This document shows positions 18,856 through 26,768 of a stretch of 64,000 bases of DNA, one piece after another; positions within the stretch are counted from its first letter, which is position 1; every line of letters starts with the position of its first letter. The position numbers were made by a program, and so were the translations under genes. The notes beneath the pieces were generated by a model. That model was not told the origin of the DNA. It did no database searches and saw only the letters and a program-made list of their open reading frames with translations. Origin of the DNA: Aurantibacter_A sp039941195 (GTDB lineage: Bacteria > Bacteroidota > Bacteroidia > Flavobacteriales > Flavobacteriaceae); contig NZ_JBDVFA010000103.1 in the NCBI RefSeq assembly GCF_039941195.1, forward strand, positions 1 through 64,000, given 5' to 3'.

Positions 18856-20046
18856 TTAGGGTAATACAGCAACTGTTTTATTATGTTTCTTTAGTAAAGC
18901 TATTAATCCAAAAATTGGACCTATCGCTAACAGCATATACATAAGATTAGTATTAGAAATATCAATTAAAAAAGTTAGTAATTGTATGCTGATTATCGAA
19001 ATAGAAAAACCAATGCAATTGACGATGGTAAGGGCTGTACCTTTTATTTCAGAGGGTGCATTTTTAGCTACAAGCGTTGATAATAGTGGCGAGTCTGCAA
19101 CAACAACCATTCCCCAAAAAAGAAGAAATCCAATAAATAAATATTCTGATTGAGTAGTGATTAGTAAGGGAGAAATTAGGCAACATAAACCCGATAATAA
19201 TAATGCAATAGTCGCAGTTTGTTTAGTGCCTATTTTTTCGGAAAGATAGCCGCTAATAATACATGCTAGTCCACCTAAACCAATGATGATAAAAGATAAT
19301 AATGGAATATTCAGAGCTATAGCGGGGTTTAGGATACTATAAGTTTTTAGAAGTAAAGGTACAAATACCCAAAAAGTATAAAGCTCCCACATATGACCAA
19401 AATAACCAAATGCTGCAGAACGAAATTCTTGCTTTTTAAATACACTAATAAATGCGGATAGATTTGTGCGCTGACTTGGTTTGCGATAAGGTCCGTCAGG
19501 AACTAATAGTAACATTAATAATCCGCCAAACGTAGCTAGCGCAGAAGTGGTTATTAAAACAGATTTCCACGAGTAAGTTGAAGTTATTTCTTTTAGTAAA
19601 TGTGGAAAGGCAGTGCCAATTACTAATGCCCCGACTAAAAAACCGAGAGATTTTCCAAGTCCTTCTTTATAATAATCAGCAGCTATTTTCATACCAACAG
19701 GATATATGCCAGCAAGAAAAAAACCGGTAAAAAAGCGAAGAGTGAGTAAACTCAGAAGATTATGTGATTCCCATATAATTCCCAAATTAAATAAAGCGCC
19801 AAATATTGCACTTACTAAAAATACTTTTGACGGCGAAAAACGGTCAGCAATGGTGAACATGGCAAAAATTAAGGTTCCGATAATAAACCCGAATTGTACT
19901 GCAGAAGTCAAATGACCAAGGGCACTAACTTCAAGATTAAAATTAATTATTAGGTCATTTATCACCCCATTACCGGCAAACCAAAGTGAGGTGCAACAGA
20001 GTTGAGAGATTACAATTATTGGAAGTATGAATTTAGATTGTTTCAA
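18856..20046 (-). CDS. MFS transporter
   Basis: 396 residues with twelve predicted hydrophobic segments typical of the major facilitator superfamily. The loop after TM2 has the degenerate signature ADRFSPSKVFLVS, and an internal repeat starts near residue 210. It should be an inner-membrane secondary transporter; the substrate is unknown. Its start overlaps the end of the upstream GNAT gene by 4 bp (ATGA), so the two are translationally coupled. A further GNAT gene lies 32 bp upstream of that pair. Confidence 0.88.
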   Translation of the reverse strand: MKQSKFILPIIVISQLCCTSLWFAGNGVINDLIINFNLEVSALGHLTSAVQFGFIIGTLIFAMFTIADRFSPSKVFLVSAIFGALFNLGIIWESHNLLSLLTLRFFTGFFLAGIYPVGMKIAADYYKEGLGKSLGFLVGALVIGTAFPHLLKEITSTYSWKSVLITTSALATFGGLLMLLLVPDGPYRKPSQRTNLSAFISVFKKQEFRSAAFGYFGHMWELYTFWVFVPLLLKTYSILNPAIALNIPLLSFIIIGLGGLACIISGYLSEKIGTKQTATIALLLSGLCCLISPLLITTQSEYLFIGFLLFWGMVVVADSPLLSTLVAKNAPSEIKGTALTIVNCIGFSISIISIQLLTFLIDISNTNLMYMLLAIGPIFGLIALLKKHNKTVAVLP

Positions 20047-20558
20047 AGTGATTCTCCTAAATGATTGTACACGTTAGGATTATGTTTTTCCATATAAACT
20101 TCGGGTTTGGGCAAAGCAGTAAAACCGAATTTTTTATAGAGCCATTCAGCGGTATCAGTTAACAAAATCCATCTTCTTAAGCCCTGTAGTTTTGGATGTG
20201 CCATAACTTCACTCATAAGCCATTTGCTTAATCCATTCCCTCTAAATTCTTCTAGTATATAAACATCTCCTAAATATGCAATAGTGGCATAATCTGAAAT
20301 TATTCTAGCAAAACCTATTTGTTTGTTTTCAAAGAAAAGACCAAAATTAAGTGAGTTTTCGATGGAAATTGCAAGGGTGTCTATCGGAATATTTGCACTC
20401 CAATCCGCCTCGTTTGCTAGGTAGTTGTGAATTTTGGAAAGTTCTAATTTGTTTATGTCCGTAGAAATTGTGAATTCACCTTTATGACGCTCTATTATTT
20501 CCAATTCTAAATTTTTTAAACCTTTTCTATTCATTGTCGGATTTTTTTTGAGAACCAA
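20043..20558 (-). CDS. GNAT family N-acetyltransferase
   Basis: 171 residues with the GNAT fold. The acetyl-CoA-binding motif A region is YLGDVYILEEFRGNGLSKWL, and the C-terminal part (WLYKKFGFTALP) is characteristic of small-molecule acetyltransferases. The start may instead be the ATG at 20534 (MNRKGLKN), which removes eight residues. The stop overlaps the MFS gene start by 4 bp, which indicates one operon. The substrate is unknown. Confidence 0.85.
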   Translation of the reverse strand: MVLKKNPTMNRKGLKNLELEIIERHKGEFTISTDINKLELSKIHNYLANEADWSANIPIDTLAISIENSLNFGLFFENKQIGFARIISDYATIAYLGDVYILEEFRGNGLSKWLMSEVMAHPKLQGLRRWILLTDTAEWLYKKFGFTALPKPEVYMEKHNPNVYNHLGESL

Positions 20559-20590
20559 ACAATAAATTATTTTAATTGCACAAAGCTATG

Positions 20591-21118
20591 TTAATCATCT
20601 TTAAAAATAATTGGATGATATTTTTTAACAAAAATAGCTAGGTCATTTTTAGAAATAAGATCGGGATACGACATTACTAATAATTGTAAGGGTGGTAAAC
20701 CTACTTTTAAAGGTGGTGTTTCGTAGTAATGTTGATTTAGTTGAAAGCCTATTCTTTCGTAAAATTTTATTCTTCTTTTGTTTATGCTCGATGTAGGCAA
20801 TTCAACTTCTAATAAAATAGGATTATCGGTGCTTTCCATTAATTTATTGAGAATTAATTTTCCGAAACCCTTATTCCGATGTGCTTTCGCTGTAGCAAAA
20901 TGATCAATGTATTTATAGGTGTCGAAATTCCACCATAAGATAAATCCTATAAATTCTTCTCCATTAAGTAAAATATCAAAATGATAATTATTTTCTTTTA
21001 AAACTTTGACTTGTCCCTCGAAAGATCTTTGCTCTTCAATAGGAAAAGCTTCTTGGTAAACCTCCCAAGCCCTTTTGAAATAATGGTCTGATGTTTTCTG
21101 AAGTCGTACTTGTTTCAT
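20591..21118 (-). CDS. GNAT family N-acetyltransferase
   Basis: 175 residues with a GNAT core. The acetyl-CoA loop region is FATAKAHRNKGFGKLILNKL, followed by LLEVELPTSSINKRRIKFYE and the beta-bulge IGFQLNQHYY. The sequence differs clearly from the other GNAT gene downstream, so this is not a recent duplicate. It is 32 bp upstream of that gene and on the same strand, probably in the same transcript. The acetylated substrate cannot be inferred. Confidence 0.84.
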   Translation of the reverse strand: MKQVRLQKTSDHYFKRAWEVYQEAFPIEEQRSFEGQVKVLKENNYHFDILLNGEEFIGFILWWNFDTYKYIDHFATAKAHRNKGFGKLILNKLMESTDNPILLEVELPTSSINKRRIKFYERIGFQLNQHYYETPPLKVGLPPLQLLVMSYPDLISKNDLAIFVKKYHPIIFKDD

Positions 21119-21203
21119 TAATGACTTTGCTATTACTTAAGCGAATTTAAATAATAACATAGAGAATAAAGCAAAACAAAACGTTTGAAAAAATAGTTAA
21201 TTT

Positions 21204-21659
21204 TTAATCCGCGACTTCGGCAATCATATAAACTGAAGCGGCAATGTTATGTGGTACACTAACCCCGACAGCGGTGCGTGTGTGTTTACCAGCTTCGCCA
21301 AATACTTCTACTACAAAATTAGAAGCACCATTCATTGCATCCGCTTGTTCAGTATTCTCTTGTGTAGAATTCACTAAGCCATGCATGGCAACAATACTAG
21401 TTACTTTATCTAATGAACATATAGTCTTAATAGCCGCCAAGCACCCAATGGCGCAAAGTTTTGTTGCATGTTTGCTTTCCTCTAAAGGTAAATCTTTTCC
21501 GAGTCTACCTTTTACTATTACACCATTTTCGACAGGAATTTGACCAGCAACATAAATAAGATTACCTGTTCGTTTAGCGGGTACATAATTTGCAACAGGT
21601 TTAGGTACTTCGGGTAATTCAATTCCCAACTCTAGTAATCTAGCTTCAATTTTACTCAT
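21204..21659 (-). CDS. RidA family protein (YjgF/YER057c/UK114-like)
   Basis: 151 residues matching the longer RidA subgroup that opens with a LGIELPEVPKPVANYVPAKR-type segment and contains IYVAGQIPVENG and KLCAIGCLAAIK. RidA proteins hydrolyse reactive enamine/imine intermediates released by PLP enzymes, or bind ligands at the trimer interface. This subgroup usually lacks the strict active-site Arg of RidA itself, so imine deaminase activity is not certain. It is cytoplasmic. It lies just downstream of the ArsR-headed operon on the same strand, in line with the ALDC-FmdE gene (45 bp), and could be read through from it. Confidence 0.88.
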   Translation of the reverse strand: MSKIEARLLELGIELPEVPKPVANYVPAKRTGNLIYVAGQIPVENGVIVKGRLGKDLPLEESKHATKLCAIGCLAAIKTICSLDKVTSIVAMHGLVNSTQENTEQADAMNGASNFVVEVFGEAGKHTRTAVGVSVPHNIAASVYMIAEVAD

Positions 21660-21704
21660 GTTATTCGGAATTAGTATCGTGTATGATTTTTAAATACAAC
21701 TAAT

Positions 21705-23021
21705 TTAATCAATACATTTTAGTTTGTTTTTATTTAGAATATCAGTTTTAATGTAATCATTTTTTAAAACAGGATTCCACTTAAAATCATATAGTTCAGT
21801 TACTGTAAAATTATTTTTGGGGTTGGTAGTCAGTAGTATATCGGTGAATTGGTCTTCCATTATTTTTAATTTATCGATATCACAAGCAGGTAATTTTCCT
21901 TCTACTGCTAGTGTTCCAAGCGCATCTATTTCTTTCGGTTTAAGGCCCTTTTTCATTGAAACGCCTACTGTTTTTTTTGTATCTATTCGTTGTACCCTAA
22001 ACAATTCATCCATAGCATCGGAAACATAAAATGTATTGAATTGATATCTTCCACCAGTAGTGTAAATAGCGGCATCAGTTAAACATGGTGAAGCTTTACT
22101 AACAATACGCGTATTTGTTCGATCATAAATTCCATCTAAATACAATTCGTTTAGTGCTTGCCGCAATGCCAAATGCCCTACAACAAGTCCATCGCAAAGA
22201 TGTCCGTGAAACTTAACCAAATCATCGATTTCTATATTTTGAATATTACCTAATCTGCCTTTAGAAAAATCAGTATCGTTAACACGCATACCAGTTTTAA
22301 TAGTGGATTCTTTTTTAGGTAGATAAAGTTTTAAAGGGTTATTACCGGATGAAATTTTGTCCAAATGTCCCATAAAAGTTTGGTCATCTTTTAAAAAGTG
22401 GACATGAACAAAACTTTTAGACCCAGTAAATATTCCTTGATGTTGTTCTGAATAGAATCCTATTATTTGCCCTTTGACTTTGTGTAAATTAAATTTTTGA
22501 GATTTTATATCTGGTCTATATCCTTCCACGTCAGCACTTCTTGGGGTTACAACATGAGCTGTTAACTGTTCAATCTCACCCTCAATTTTAAAAGCAAAGG
22601 GTTCATTTAAATCATAACCTTTACTCATGGCAATCGTCGCAACTTTATTTTGAATTTCATCAATACTATTTAATGAACCATTTATATCGTAGGCTTGCCA
22701 TTCTTTTACATTGCTATAGACAAAAAAAGGAGAGCGAATATCCCAACTTTGACTAACCATCGCTTTATTATCTACTAAAGCGGAAGCATAGAAAGGTTTG
22801 CCATCGACTACGGTAATTTCACCTTTCATTTTATCGTAAGGTCCCATAGCAAATAAATTCGATGTGTCGGGTAAGGTATCTAACCAAACCTTTAGGTTAT
22901 ATTCAGTTCCCATATCTTTCATGGCTCCTTTGGTATAAACTTTTGGAGTAGTTTGAGCTTTCAGATTTAGTGTTAAGAATGCTGTAAATAGAAAGTATAT
23001 GAGAAAGTTCGATTTTTTCAT
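21705..23021 (-). CDS. Acetolactate-decarboxylase-like / FmdE-like fusion protein (exported)
   Basis: 438 residues with a signal peptide (about 1-22). Residues 55-235 match alpha-acetolactate decarboxylase: GEIT with Glu68, then His206-x-His208 and His219. The 2- and 11-residue spacing is exactly that of the zinc-binding His triad in the known enzyme. Residues 265-420 match formylmethanofuran dehydrogenase subunit E (FmdE): FHGHLCDG with Cys276, and SPCLTDA with Cys313. The usual second FmdE cysteine (TGCT) reads TGG here. It is probably periplasmic. It is the last gene of the ArsR-headed operon, 16 bp after the permease gene. The domain pair is clear; the reaction is not known. Confidence 0.82.
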   Translation of the reverse strand: MKKSNFLIYFLFTAFLTLNLKAQTTPKVYTKGAMKDMGTEYNLKVWLDTLPDTSNLFAMGPYDKMKGEITVVDGKPFYASALVDNKAMVSQSWDIRSPFFVYSNVKEWQAYDINGSLNSIDEIQNKVATIAMSKGYDLNEPFAFKIEGEIEQLTAHVVTPRSADVEGYRPDIKSQKFNLHKVKGQIIGFYSEQHQGIFTGSKSFVHVHFLKDDQTFMGHLDKISSGNNPLKLYLPKKESTIKTGMRVNDTDFSKGRLGNIQNIEIDDLVKFHGHLCDGLVVGHLALRQALNELYLDGIYDRTNTRIVSKASPCLTDAAIYTTGGRYQFNTFYVSDAMDELFRVQRIDTKKTVGVSMKKGLKPKEIDALGTLAVEGKLPACDIDKLKIMEDQFTDILLTTNPKNNFTVTELYDFKWNPVLKNDYIKTDILNKNKLKCID

Positions 23022-23037
23022 GGGTATATTTAATTGA

Positions 23038-24012
23038 TTACAAAATAAGGTTAAAAAGATAGCCCGATATGATAATACAGAGCGTAACTACGCCAAAGAA
23101 GATGGCAATTAATTTAACTGACATTACTTTTTTAAGCAATGTGGCTTCGGGTATTGATAGTCCTACCGTTGCCATCATAAAAGCTATTGCAGTGCCCAGC
23201 GGAACTCCTTTGGCTACAAATACCTGAATAATTGGTACAATACCCGCAGCATTTGCATACATAGGTACAGCTAGAAAAACTGCAAGTAAAACTGTCCACC
23301 ATTGGCCACCACCTAAGTAAGCATTAAAGAAGTTTTCCGGTACAAAGCCATGCATAGCGGCACCTATAGCTATGCCTATAATAACGTAAAGGAGAACACC
23401 TTTTACAATATCCCAGGCGTTACGTGTAATTTCAGGCAACCGTTGTTTAAAAGTTCTATTCTCGCCTTCAAAACTGGCTTGCTGCATTTTATTGGCGAGA
23501 ATTGCTTTTACCCAATCGGATAATAGGGGTTCTAGGTTAAATTTGCCCAACAACCATCCGCCAATTGTACCTAATAAAATTCCAGAAATAGCATAAATTA
23601 AGGTGGCTTTAATACCGAACATGCCTAAAAACATAGCAACGGCAACTTCATTAACTAATGGTGAAGTTATTAGGAATGCGAAGGTTACCCCAAGTGGAAT
23701 ACCACCTTGTACAAAACCTATAAACAATGGTACCGAAGAACACGAGCAAAACGGAGTTATGGCACCAAAAATGGAAGCAAAGAAGTATTCCAATCCATAG
23801 AGCTTTTTCTCATTTAGGTAATTTTTTAGACGTTCTATGGGGAAATATGCTTTTACAATTCCCATTAAAAACACTATGAAAAATAATAGAATAAGAATTT
23901 TAAGAGTATCAAAAACGAAGAAGTTTAATGCGGTGCCGAAATGAGTTTCGGCACCAACATTAAAGACTGAATAAATAAGCCAATCCGCAAAATGTTGAAG
24001 CCAATTAAACAT
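23038..24012 (-). CDS. Permease of the DUF318/YraQ (ArsP-like) family
   Basis: 324 residues with about eight to ten membrane segments. The family signature TPFCSCSSVPLFIGFVQGGI (Cys-Ser-Cys-Ser-Ser loop) is followed by LGVTFAFLITSPLVNEVA, with a second internal repeat near MYANAAGIVPI. Some members (ArsP) export trivalent organoarsenicals; others have unknown substrates. It belongs to an operon with ArsR, thioredoxin-like and OsmC genes, which favours a soft-metal, metalloid or sulfur-species substrate. Its start overlaps the OsmC stop by 8 bp. Confidence 0.87.
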   Translation of the reverse strand: MFNWLQHFADWLIYSVFNVGAETHFGTALNFFVFDTLKILILLFFIVFLMGIVKAYFPIERLKNYLNEKKLYGLEYFFASIFGAITPFCSCSSVPLFIGFVQGGIPLGVTFAFLITSPLVNEVAVAMFLGMFGIKATLIYAISGILLGTIGGWLLGKFNLEPLLSDWVKAILANKMQQASFEGENRTFKQRLPEITRNAWDIVKGVLLYVIIGIAIGAAMHGFVPENFFNAYLGGGQWWTVLLAVFLAVPMYANAAGIVPIIQVFVAKGVPLGTAIAFMMATVGLSIPEATLLKKVMSVKLIAIFFGVVTLCIIISGYLFNLIL

Positions 24013-24412
24013 CTCTTTCTGTTAAAATGGTGCCAGTAATGTCGCATGAAAACTTTACTGTGTTAAATATGGTTCCAAACTTTTCAATGTTCTTTTTTAA
24101 GAGGTCTATATTTAACTTATCGTCATTGCCGTAAATAGTTAATTCGTAATTAATATTATCCATTCTAGGCGGATGCTCTAACCGCGTGGCATTTACTTTT
24201 ACTGCTGCTTTTGTATAAGTGAATTTCATCATATGGGAAAAACGCTCAACATTTTTAAGCATACAAGCAGTAAAGGAACCCAAAAATAATTCTGCAGGGT
24301 TCGGTAGCGTGGTAGCTGTTTGCGATGTTGTACCAAAGTGAATGTTAGATTCCTTAATGTGAATTGTGGCATCTTGATTAGCAATGGATGATGCCTTGAT
24401 AAAATACTCCAT
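24005..24412 (-). CDS. OsmC family protein
   Basis: 135 residues matching OsmC/Ohr-fold proteins: the central NPAELFLGSFTACMLKNVERF motif carries one expected redox Cys (in TACML), and the second Cys is in the C-terminal VKFSCDITGTI. OsmC/Ohr enzymes reduce organic hydroperoxides through a Cys pair, and other members act on sulfur compounds. It is the third gene of the ArsR-headed operon, 15 bp after the thioredoxin-like gene, and overlaps the permease gene by 8 bp. The location is cytoplasmic. Both cysteines are present, so peroxidase-like chemistry is plausible. Confidence 0.86.
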   Translation of the reverse strand: MEYFIKASSIANQDATIHIKESNIHFGTTSQTATTLPNPAELFLGSFTACMLKNVERFSHMMKFTYTKAAVKVNATRLEHPPRMDNINYELTIYGNDDKLNIDLLKKNIEKFGTIFNTVKFSCDITGTILTERDV

Positions 24413-24427
24413 AACTTTTTGTTTTAA

Positions 24428-24664
24428 TTAGTTTAAAAATGCTAACACCTCTTCTTTTGAAGGTATTCTACCTTTCGTTTTTATAACATCATCTATCACC
24501 AAAGCAGGCGTAGTCATTACATTATATTTCATAATTTCCACAATATCCTCTACTTTTTCTATGGAAGCATCAATGCTATTCTGGTCAATAACATCTTTAA
24601 CTACCATGGTTAATGTTTTACATTTTGGACAACCTGTTCCTAAAATTTTAATTACATGACTCAT
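24428..24664 (-). CDS. Small thioredoxin-like redox-active disulfide protein
   Basis: 78 residues forming a compact thioredoxin fold. The active site CPKC lies at about residues 13-16 (GTGCPKCKT) and the cis-Pro is in MTTPALVID. This matches the redox-active disulfide protein 2 type. Such proteins are commonly found next to DUF318 permeases and ArsR regulators. It is probably a cytoplasmic thiol-disulfide partner for other operon products. It starts 48 bp after the ArsR stop and is followed within 15 bp by the OsmC gene. Confidence 0.88.
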   Translation of the reverse strand: MSHVIKILGTGCPKCKTLTMVVKDVIDQNSIDASIEKVEDIVEIMKYNVMTTPALVIDDVIKTKGRIPSKEEVLAFLN

Positions 24665-24712
24665 AATAATTTTATTTGTTTATCGGCAATAGACGATTAG
24701 ATTAAAAAAATA

Positions 24713-25018
24713 TTACTTAAAAAACTGATTGAACAAACGCTTTGCTATTTTCCAGTTTTCTTGATTAATACAGTATTTTATTTTGGGTGGTTTAAGCTCA
24801 CCTTGAATTAAACCAGCATTTTTTAATTCTTTTAAATGTTGCGAAACTGTTGACTGTGCCAAAGGAAATACATCGACCAAATCACCAGTAAAGCAACACG
24901 ATTGTTTTTCTAAATGTTTTAGAATGGCAATTCGTGTAGGATGTCCTAAAGCTTTTGCAAATCTTGCTAGTGCCTCGGTATTTTCTTTATATACGATATG
25001 CTCTGTGCTTCTTTTCAT
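24713..25018 (-). CDS. ArsR-family metalloregulator
   Basis: 101 residues, a winged HTH repressor: RFAKALGHPTRIAILKHLEK, then QSCCFTGDLVD with a Cys-Cys pair, and recognition helix LAQSTVSQHLKELKNAG. The Cys pair sits where metalloid or soft-metal sensing cysteines occur in related regulators. It is first in a five-gene operon with thioredoxin-like, OsmC, permease and ALDC-FmdE genes. A perfect palindrome directly upstream (25026-25041) is the likely autoregulatory operator. The inducer is not known; arsenic or another thiophile is an inference from the family. Confidence 0.88.
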   Translation of the reverse strand: MKRSTEHIVYKENTEALARFAKALGHPTRIAILKHLEKQSCCFTGDLVDVFPLAQSTVSQHLKELKNAGLIQGELKPPKIKYCINQENWKIAKRLFNQFFK

Positions 25019-25025
25019 AATTATA

Positions 25026-25041
25026 ATCGTAAAATTACGAT
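25026..25041. promoter_or_regulatory. Probable ArsR operator palindrome
   Basis: ATCGTAA-AA-TTACGAT is a perfect 7-bp inverted repeat with a 2-bp spacer. It sits 8 bp upstream of the arsR-type start codon (25018). Position and symmetry fit a dimeric winged-HTH repressor that blocks its own promoter. Read on the minus strand it contains TAATTTTA, one mismatch from the Bacteroidetes -7 element TAnnTTTG, so the operator may overlie the promoter. Confidence 0.65.
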
Positions 25042-25057
25042 GGGTTTTTGAGATGAA

Positions 25058-25075
25058 ATGTGACTATTGTCACAT
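25058..25075. promoter_or_regulatory. CRP/FNR-like inverted repeat
   Basis: ATGTGAC-TATT-GTCACAT is a perfect 7-bp inverted repeat that contains TGTGA-N6-TCACA, identical to the consensus recognised by CRP in enterobacteria. It is centred 48 bp upstream of the ArsR gene start and about 195 bp upstream of the divergent dps gene. It may be a Crp/Fnr-family activator or repressor site. The cognate protein is not known here. Confidence 0.55.
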
Positions 25076-25196
25076 AAGCTTATTTTTTTTTAATTTATTT
25101 CTAAGGTTTATTATATAGTTTGTTTTTTATCATTTCCTCATGGATATTGGTTTTTTAAAATTATCAATATCGGTATAATTAAAACTTATGGCATGT

Positions 25197-25210
25197 GTAA
25201 CTTAAGTTAC
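25197..25210. promoter_or_regulatory. 14-bp perfect palindrome upstream of dps
   Basis: GTAACTTAAGTTAC reads the same on both strands and lies 50 bp upstream of the dps-like start codon. A peroxide- or iron-responsive regulator site is plausible given the gene it precedes, but the sequence matches no consensus that I can name with confidence. Confidence 0.4.
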
Positions 25211-25260
25211 CGGCTACCTTATGCTTACTAGCTAATTTTACTTCATAATTAAAAAGCAAA

Positions 25261-25743
25261 ATGATTATGGAAACTTTAGAAAAAACAGTAGGATTGAATG
25301 AGGATTATAAAATTGACGTAACCAATAAACTTAATATGCTTTTAGCAGATTTTCAGGTGTATTATATGAACCTAAGAGGTTTGCATTGGAATGTAAAGGG
25401 GAGAAATTTCTTCTTTTTACATGAAAAATTTGAAGAGCTTTATACGGAAACCAATGAAGTAGTAGATGAAATTGCAGAGCGTATTTTATCTTTAGGATTA
25501 AATCCCTTGCATACGTATGAAGATTATATAGACAATAAATCTATTAGAATAATTAAAAATGTATCTGATGGTGATACTGCTGTTAGTTCTATTTTAAATA
25601 ATCTAAGTGTACTATTACTTCAAGAAAGAGAAATTTTAGAATTGTCTTCTGATCAAAATGATGAAGGAACTTCTTCGTTAATGAGTGATTTAATTTCGGG
25701 ACAAGAAAAGTTGATTTGGATGTTAAAATCTTATCTAAGTTAA
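25261..25743 (+). CDS. dps: Dps-family ferritin-like DNA-protection protein
   Basis: 160 residues (158 if the second ATG at 25267 is used). Dps shells oxidise and store iron and shield DNA under oxidative stress. The intersubunit ferroxidase-site pattern is visible: His in GLHWNVKG, His in FFLHEKFEELY, and Asp and Glu in NEVVDEIAERIL. Length and helices fit the family. It is divergent from the ArsR operon, with a 14-bp palindrome upstream and a strong hairpin terminator 16 bp after its stop. Confidence 0.93.
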   Translation: MIMETLEKTVGLNEDYKIDVTNKLNMLLADFQVYYMNLRGLHWNVKGRNFFFLHEKFEELYTETNEVVDEIAERILSLGLNPLHTYEDYIDNKSIRIIKNVSDGDTAVSSILNNLSVLLLQEREILELSSDQNDEGTSSLMSDLISGQEKLIWMLKSYLS

Positions 25744-25759
25744 ACGAAGAACAAAAAAG

Positions 25760-25790
25760 AGCCAAGGTCTTGTTTAACCTTGGCTTTTAA
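25760..25790. terminator. Bidirectional intrinsic terminator between dps and the NmrA-like gene
   Basis: AGCCAAGG (25760-25767) pairs perfectly with CCTTGGCT (25778-25785) across a 10-nt loop. A T-run follows on the plus strand, and an A-run precedes it, giving a T-run on the minus strand. It lies between the dps stop (25743) and the convergent NmrA-like stop (25801), so it can serve both. Confidence 0.85.
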
Positions 25791-25800
25791 TTTGTAATTT

Positions 25801-26640
25801 TTAGAATTCTTTTACTAGGTCTAATGCAGATTTATGTGGTCGTCCTGTTGCCTTTTCAAAATCGGAAGGAACATCATTAGCTCCATTTTTAATCCCTTCG
25901 TAGATTCCTGCAATTACTGTCCCCATAAATTCTCCCAATTCCGATGTTCTTTCTTCTAAATATGCGTCAAAAGTTACCGAGTTATACGCAAGATTTGTGT
26001 TGAAAACTAGGTTTATGTAATCAGCAAGTTGACTTTGTGTAATGGGTTCACCTACGAGGTTGTATGTTTTACCATTATGTTTCTCTTCTACAAGCATTTT
26101 GGTATAAGCAAAACCTAATTCTTCTCGGCTTGTGTAGGTACATTTTCCTTCGCCAGCACAATTTCTAATTTCACCTTCTTTTAAATAAGTTTCTAAATAT
26201 TCTAAATCGGGTTCAATGTAAATTCCATTTCTACCTATAACCCATGTTAAGCCAGAATTTTTAATATCTTCTTCGGTTTGACGATTACTTTGTACTATAG
26301 GGCTGAAGGCATTTTTGTTTTCATCTCCAACTATACTGGTGTATACTATTTTCTTAACACCATTATTTTTTGCGGCATTAATTACATTTCGGTGTTGTTG
26401 AATTCTTTTTTTTGGGTCGTCCATGCCAGAAACTAAAAGCACAGCATCAATATCTTTTAAGGCTATATCAAAATCCTGAACATTATTATAATCTCCTTTT
26501 CTAATTTCTATACCTAAATGCTCTGCTCTTTCCGGTGTTCGGGCAATCCCTATAACATTTTCTTTGCCAATTTCTTTAATTAAATGGCTAACGATTGACG
26601 CACCTAATTTTCCGCTTGCTGATGTTACTGCTATTTTCAT
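25801..26640 (-). CDS. NAD(P)-binding NmrA-like / quinone-oxidoreductase-type SDR protein
   Basis: 279 residues of the atypical short-chain reductase class. The N-terminal dinucleotide motif is TSASGKLGASI (GxxGxxG), with DIDAVLLVSGMDD and KIVYTSIVG further on, and a C-terminal substrate domain. Relatives such as QOR2 reduce quinones with NADPH, and NmrA itself only senses dinucleotides. The cytoplasmic location fits. It follows the egtD gene on the same strand but has its own promoter region with the box shared with the egt operon (see 26670-26728), so it is probably co-regulated rather than co-transcribed. Confidence 0.85.
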   Translation of the reverse strand: MKIAVTSASGKLGASIVSHLIKEIGKENVIGIARTPERAEHLGIEIRKGDYNNVQDFDIALKDIDAVLLVSGMDDPKKRIQQHRNVINAAKNNGVKKIVYTSIVGDENKNAFSPIVQSNRQTEEDIKNSGLTWVIGRNGIYIEPDLEYLETYLKEGEIRNCAGEGKCTYTSREELGFAYTKMLVEEKHNGKTYNLVGEPITQSQLADYINLVFNTNLAYNSVTFDAYLEERTSELGEFMGTVIAGIYEGIKNGANDVPSDFEKATGRPHKSALDLVKEF

Positions 26641-26669
26641 GAGATAGTTTTAATATTCTTTTTACCATT

Positions 26670-26728
26670 CAAAGTTGCGGTTAATACTTTGTATAATTTA
26701 GATATTTCTTAGCTTAAAAATGGTAAAT
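26670..26728 (-). promoter_or_regulatory. Shared activator box plus CAAnTTTG element, NmrA-like gene
   Basis: On the minus strand ATTTACCATTTT (26717-26728) is followed after exactly 39 bp by CAACTTTG (26670-26677), a one-base variant of the -7 element TAnnTTTG. The start codon is about 30 bp further. An additional inverted copy of the core (TTACCATT on the plus strand) lies at 26662-26669, across the expected transcription start. The same box and the same 39-bp gap occur at 31537-31598 and 32104-32165. Confidence 0.7.
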
Positions 26729-26768
26729 ATGTGATGTGAAAATCAAGTAAAAGTTTTGATGATCTTTT

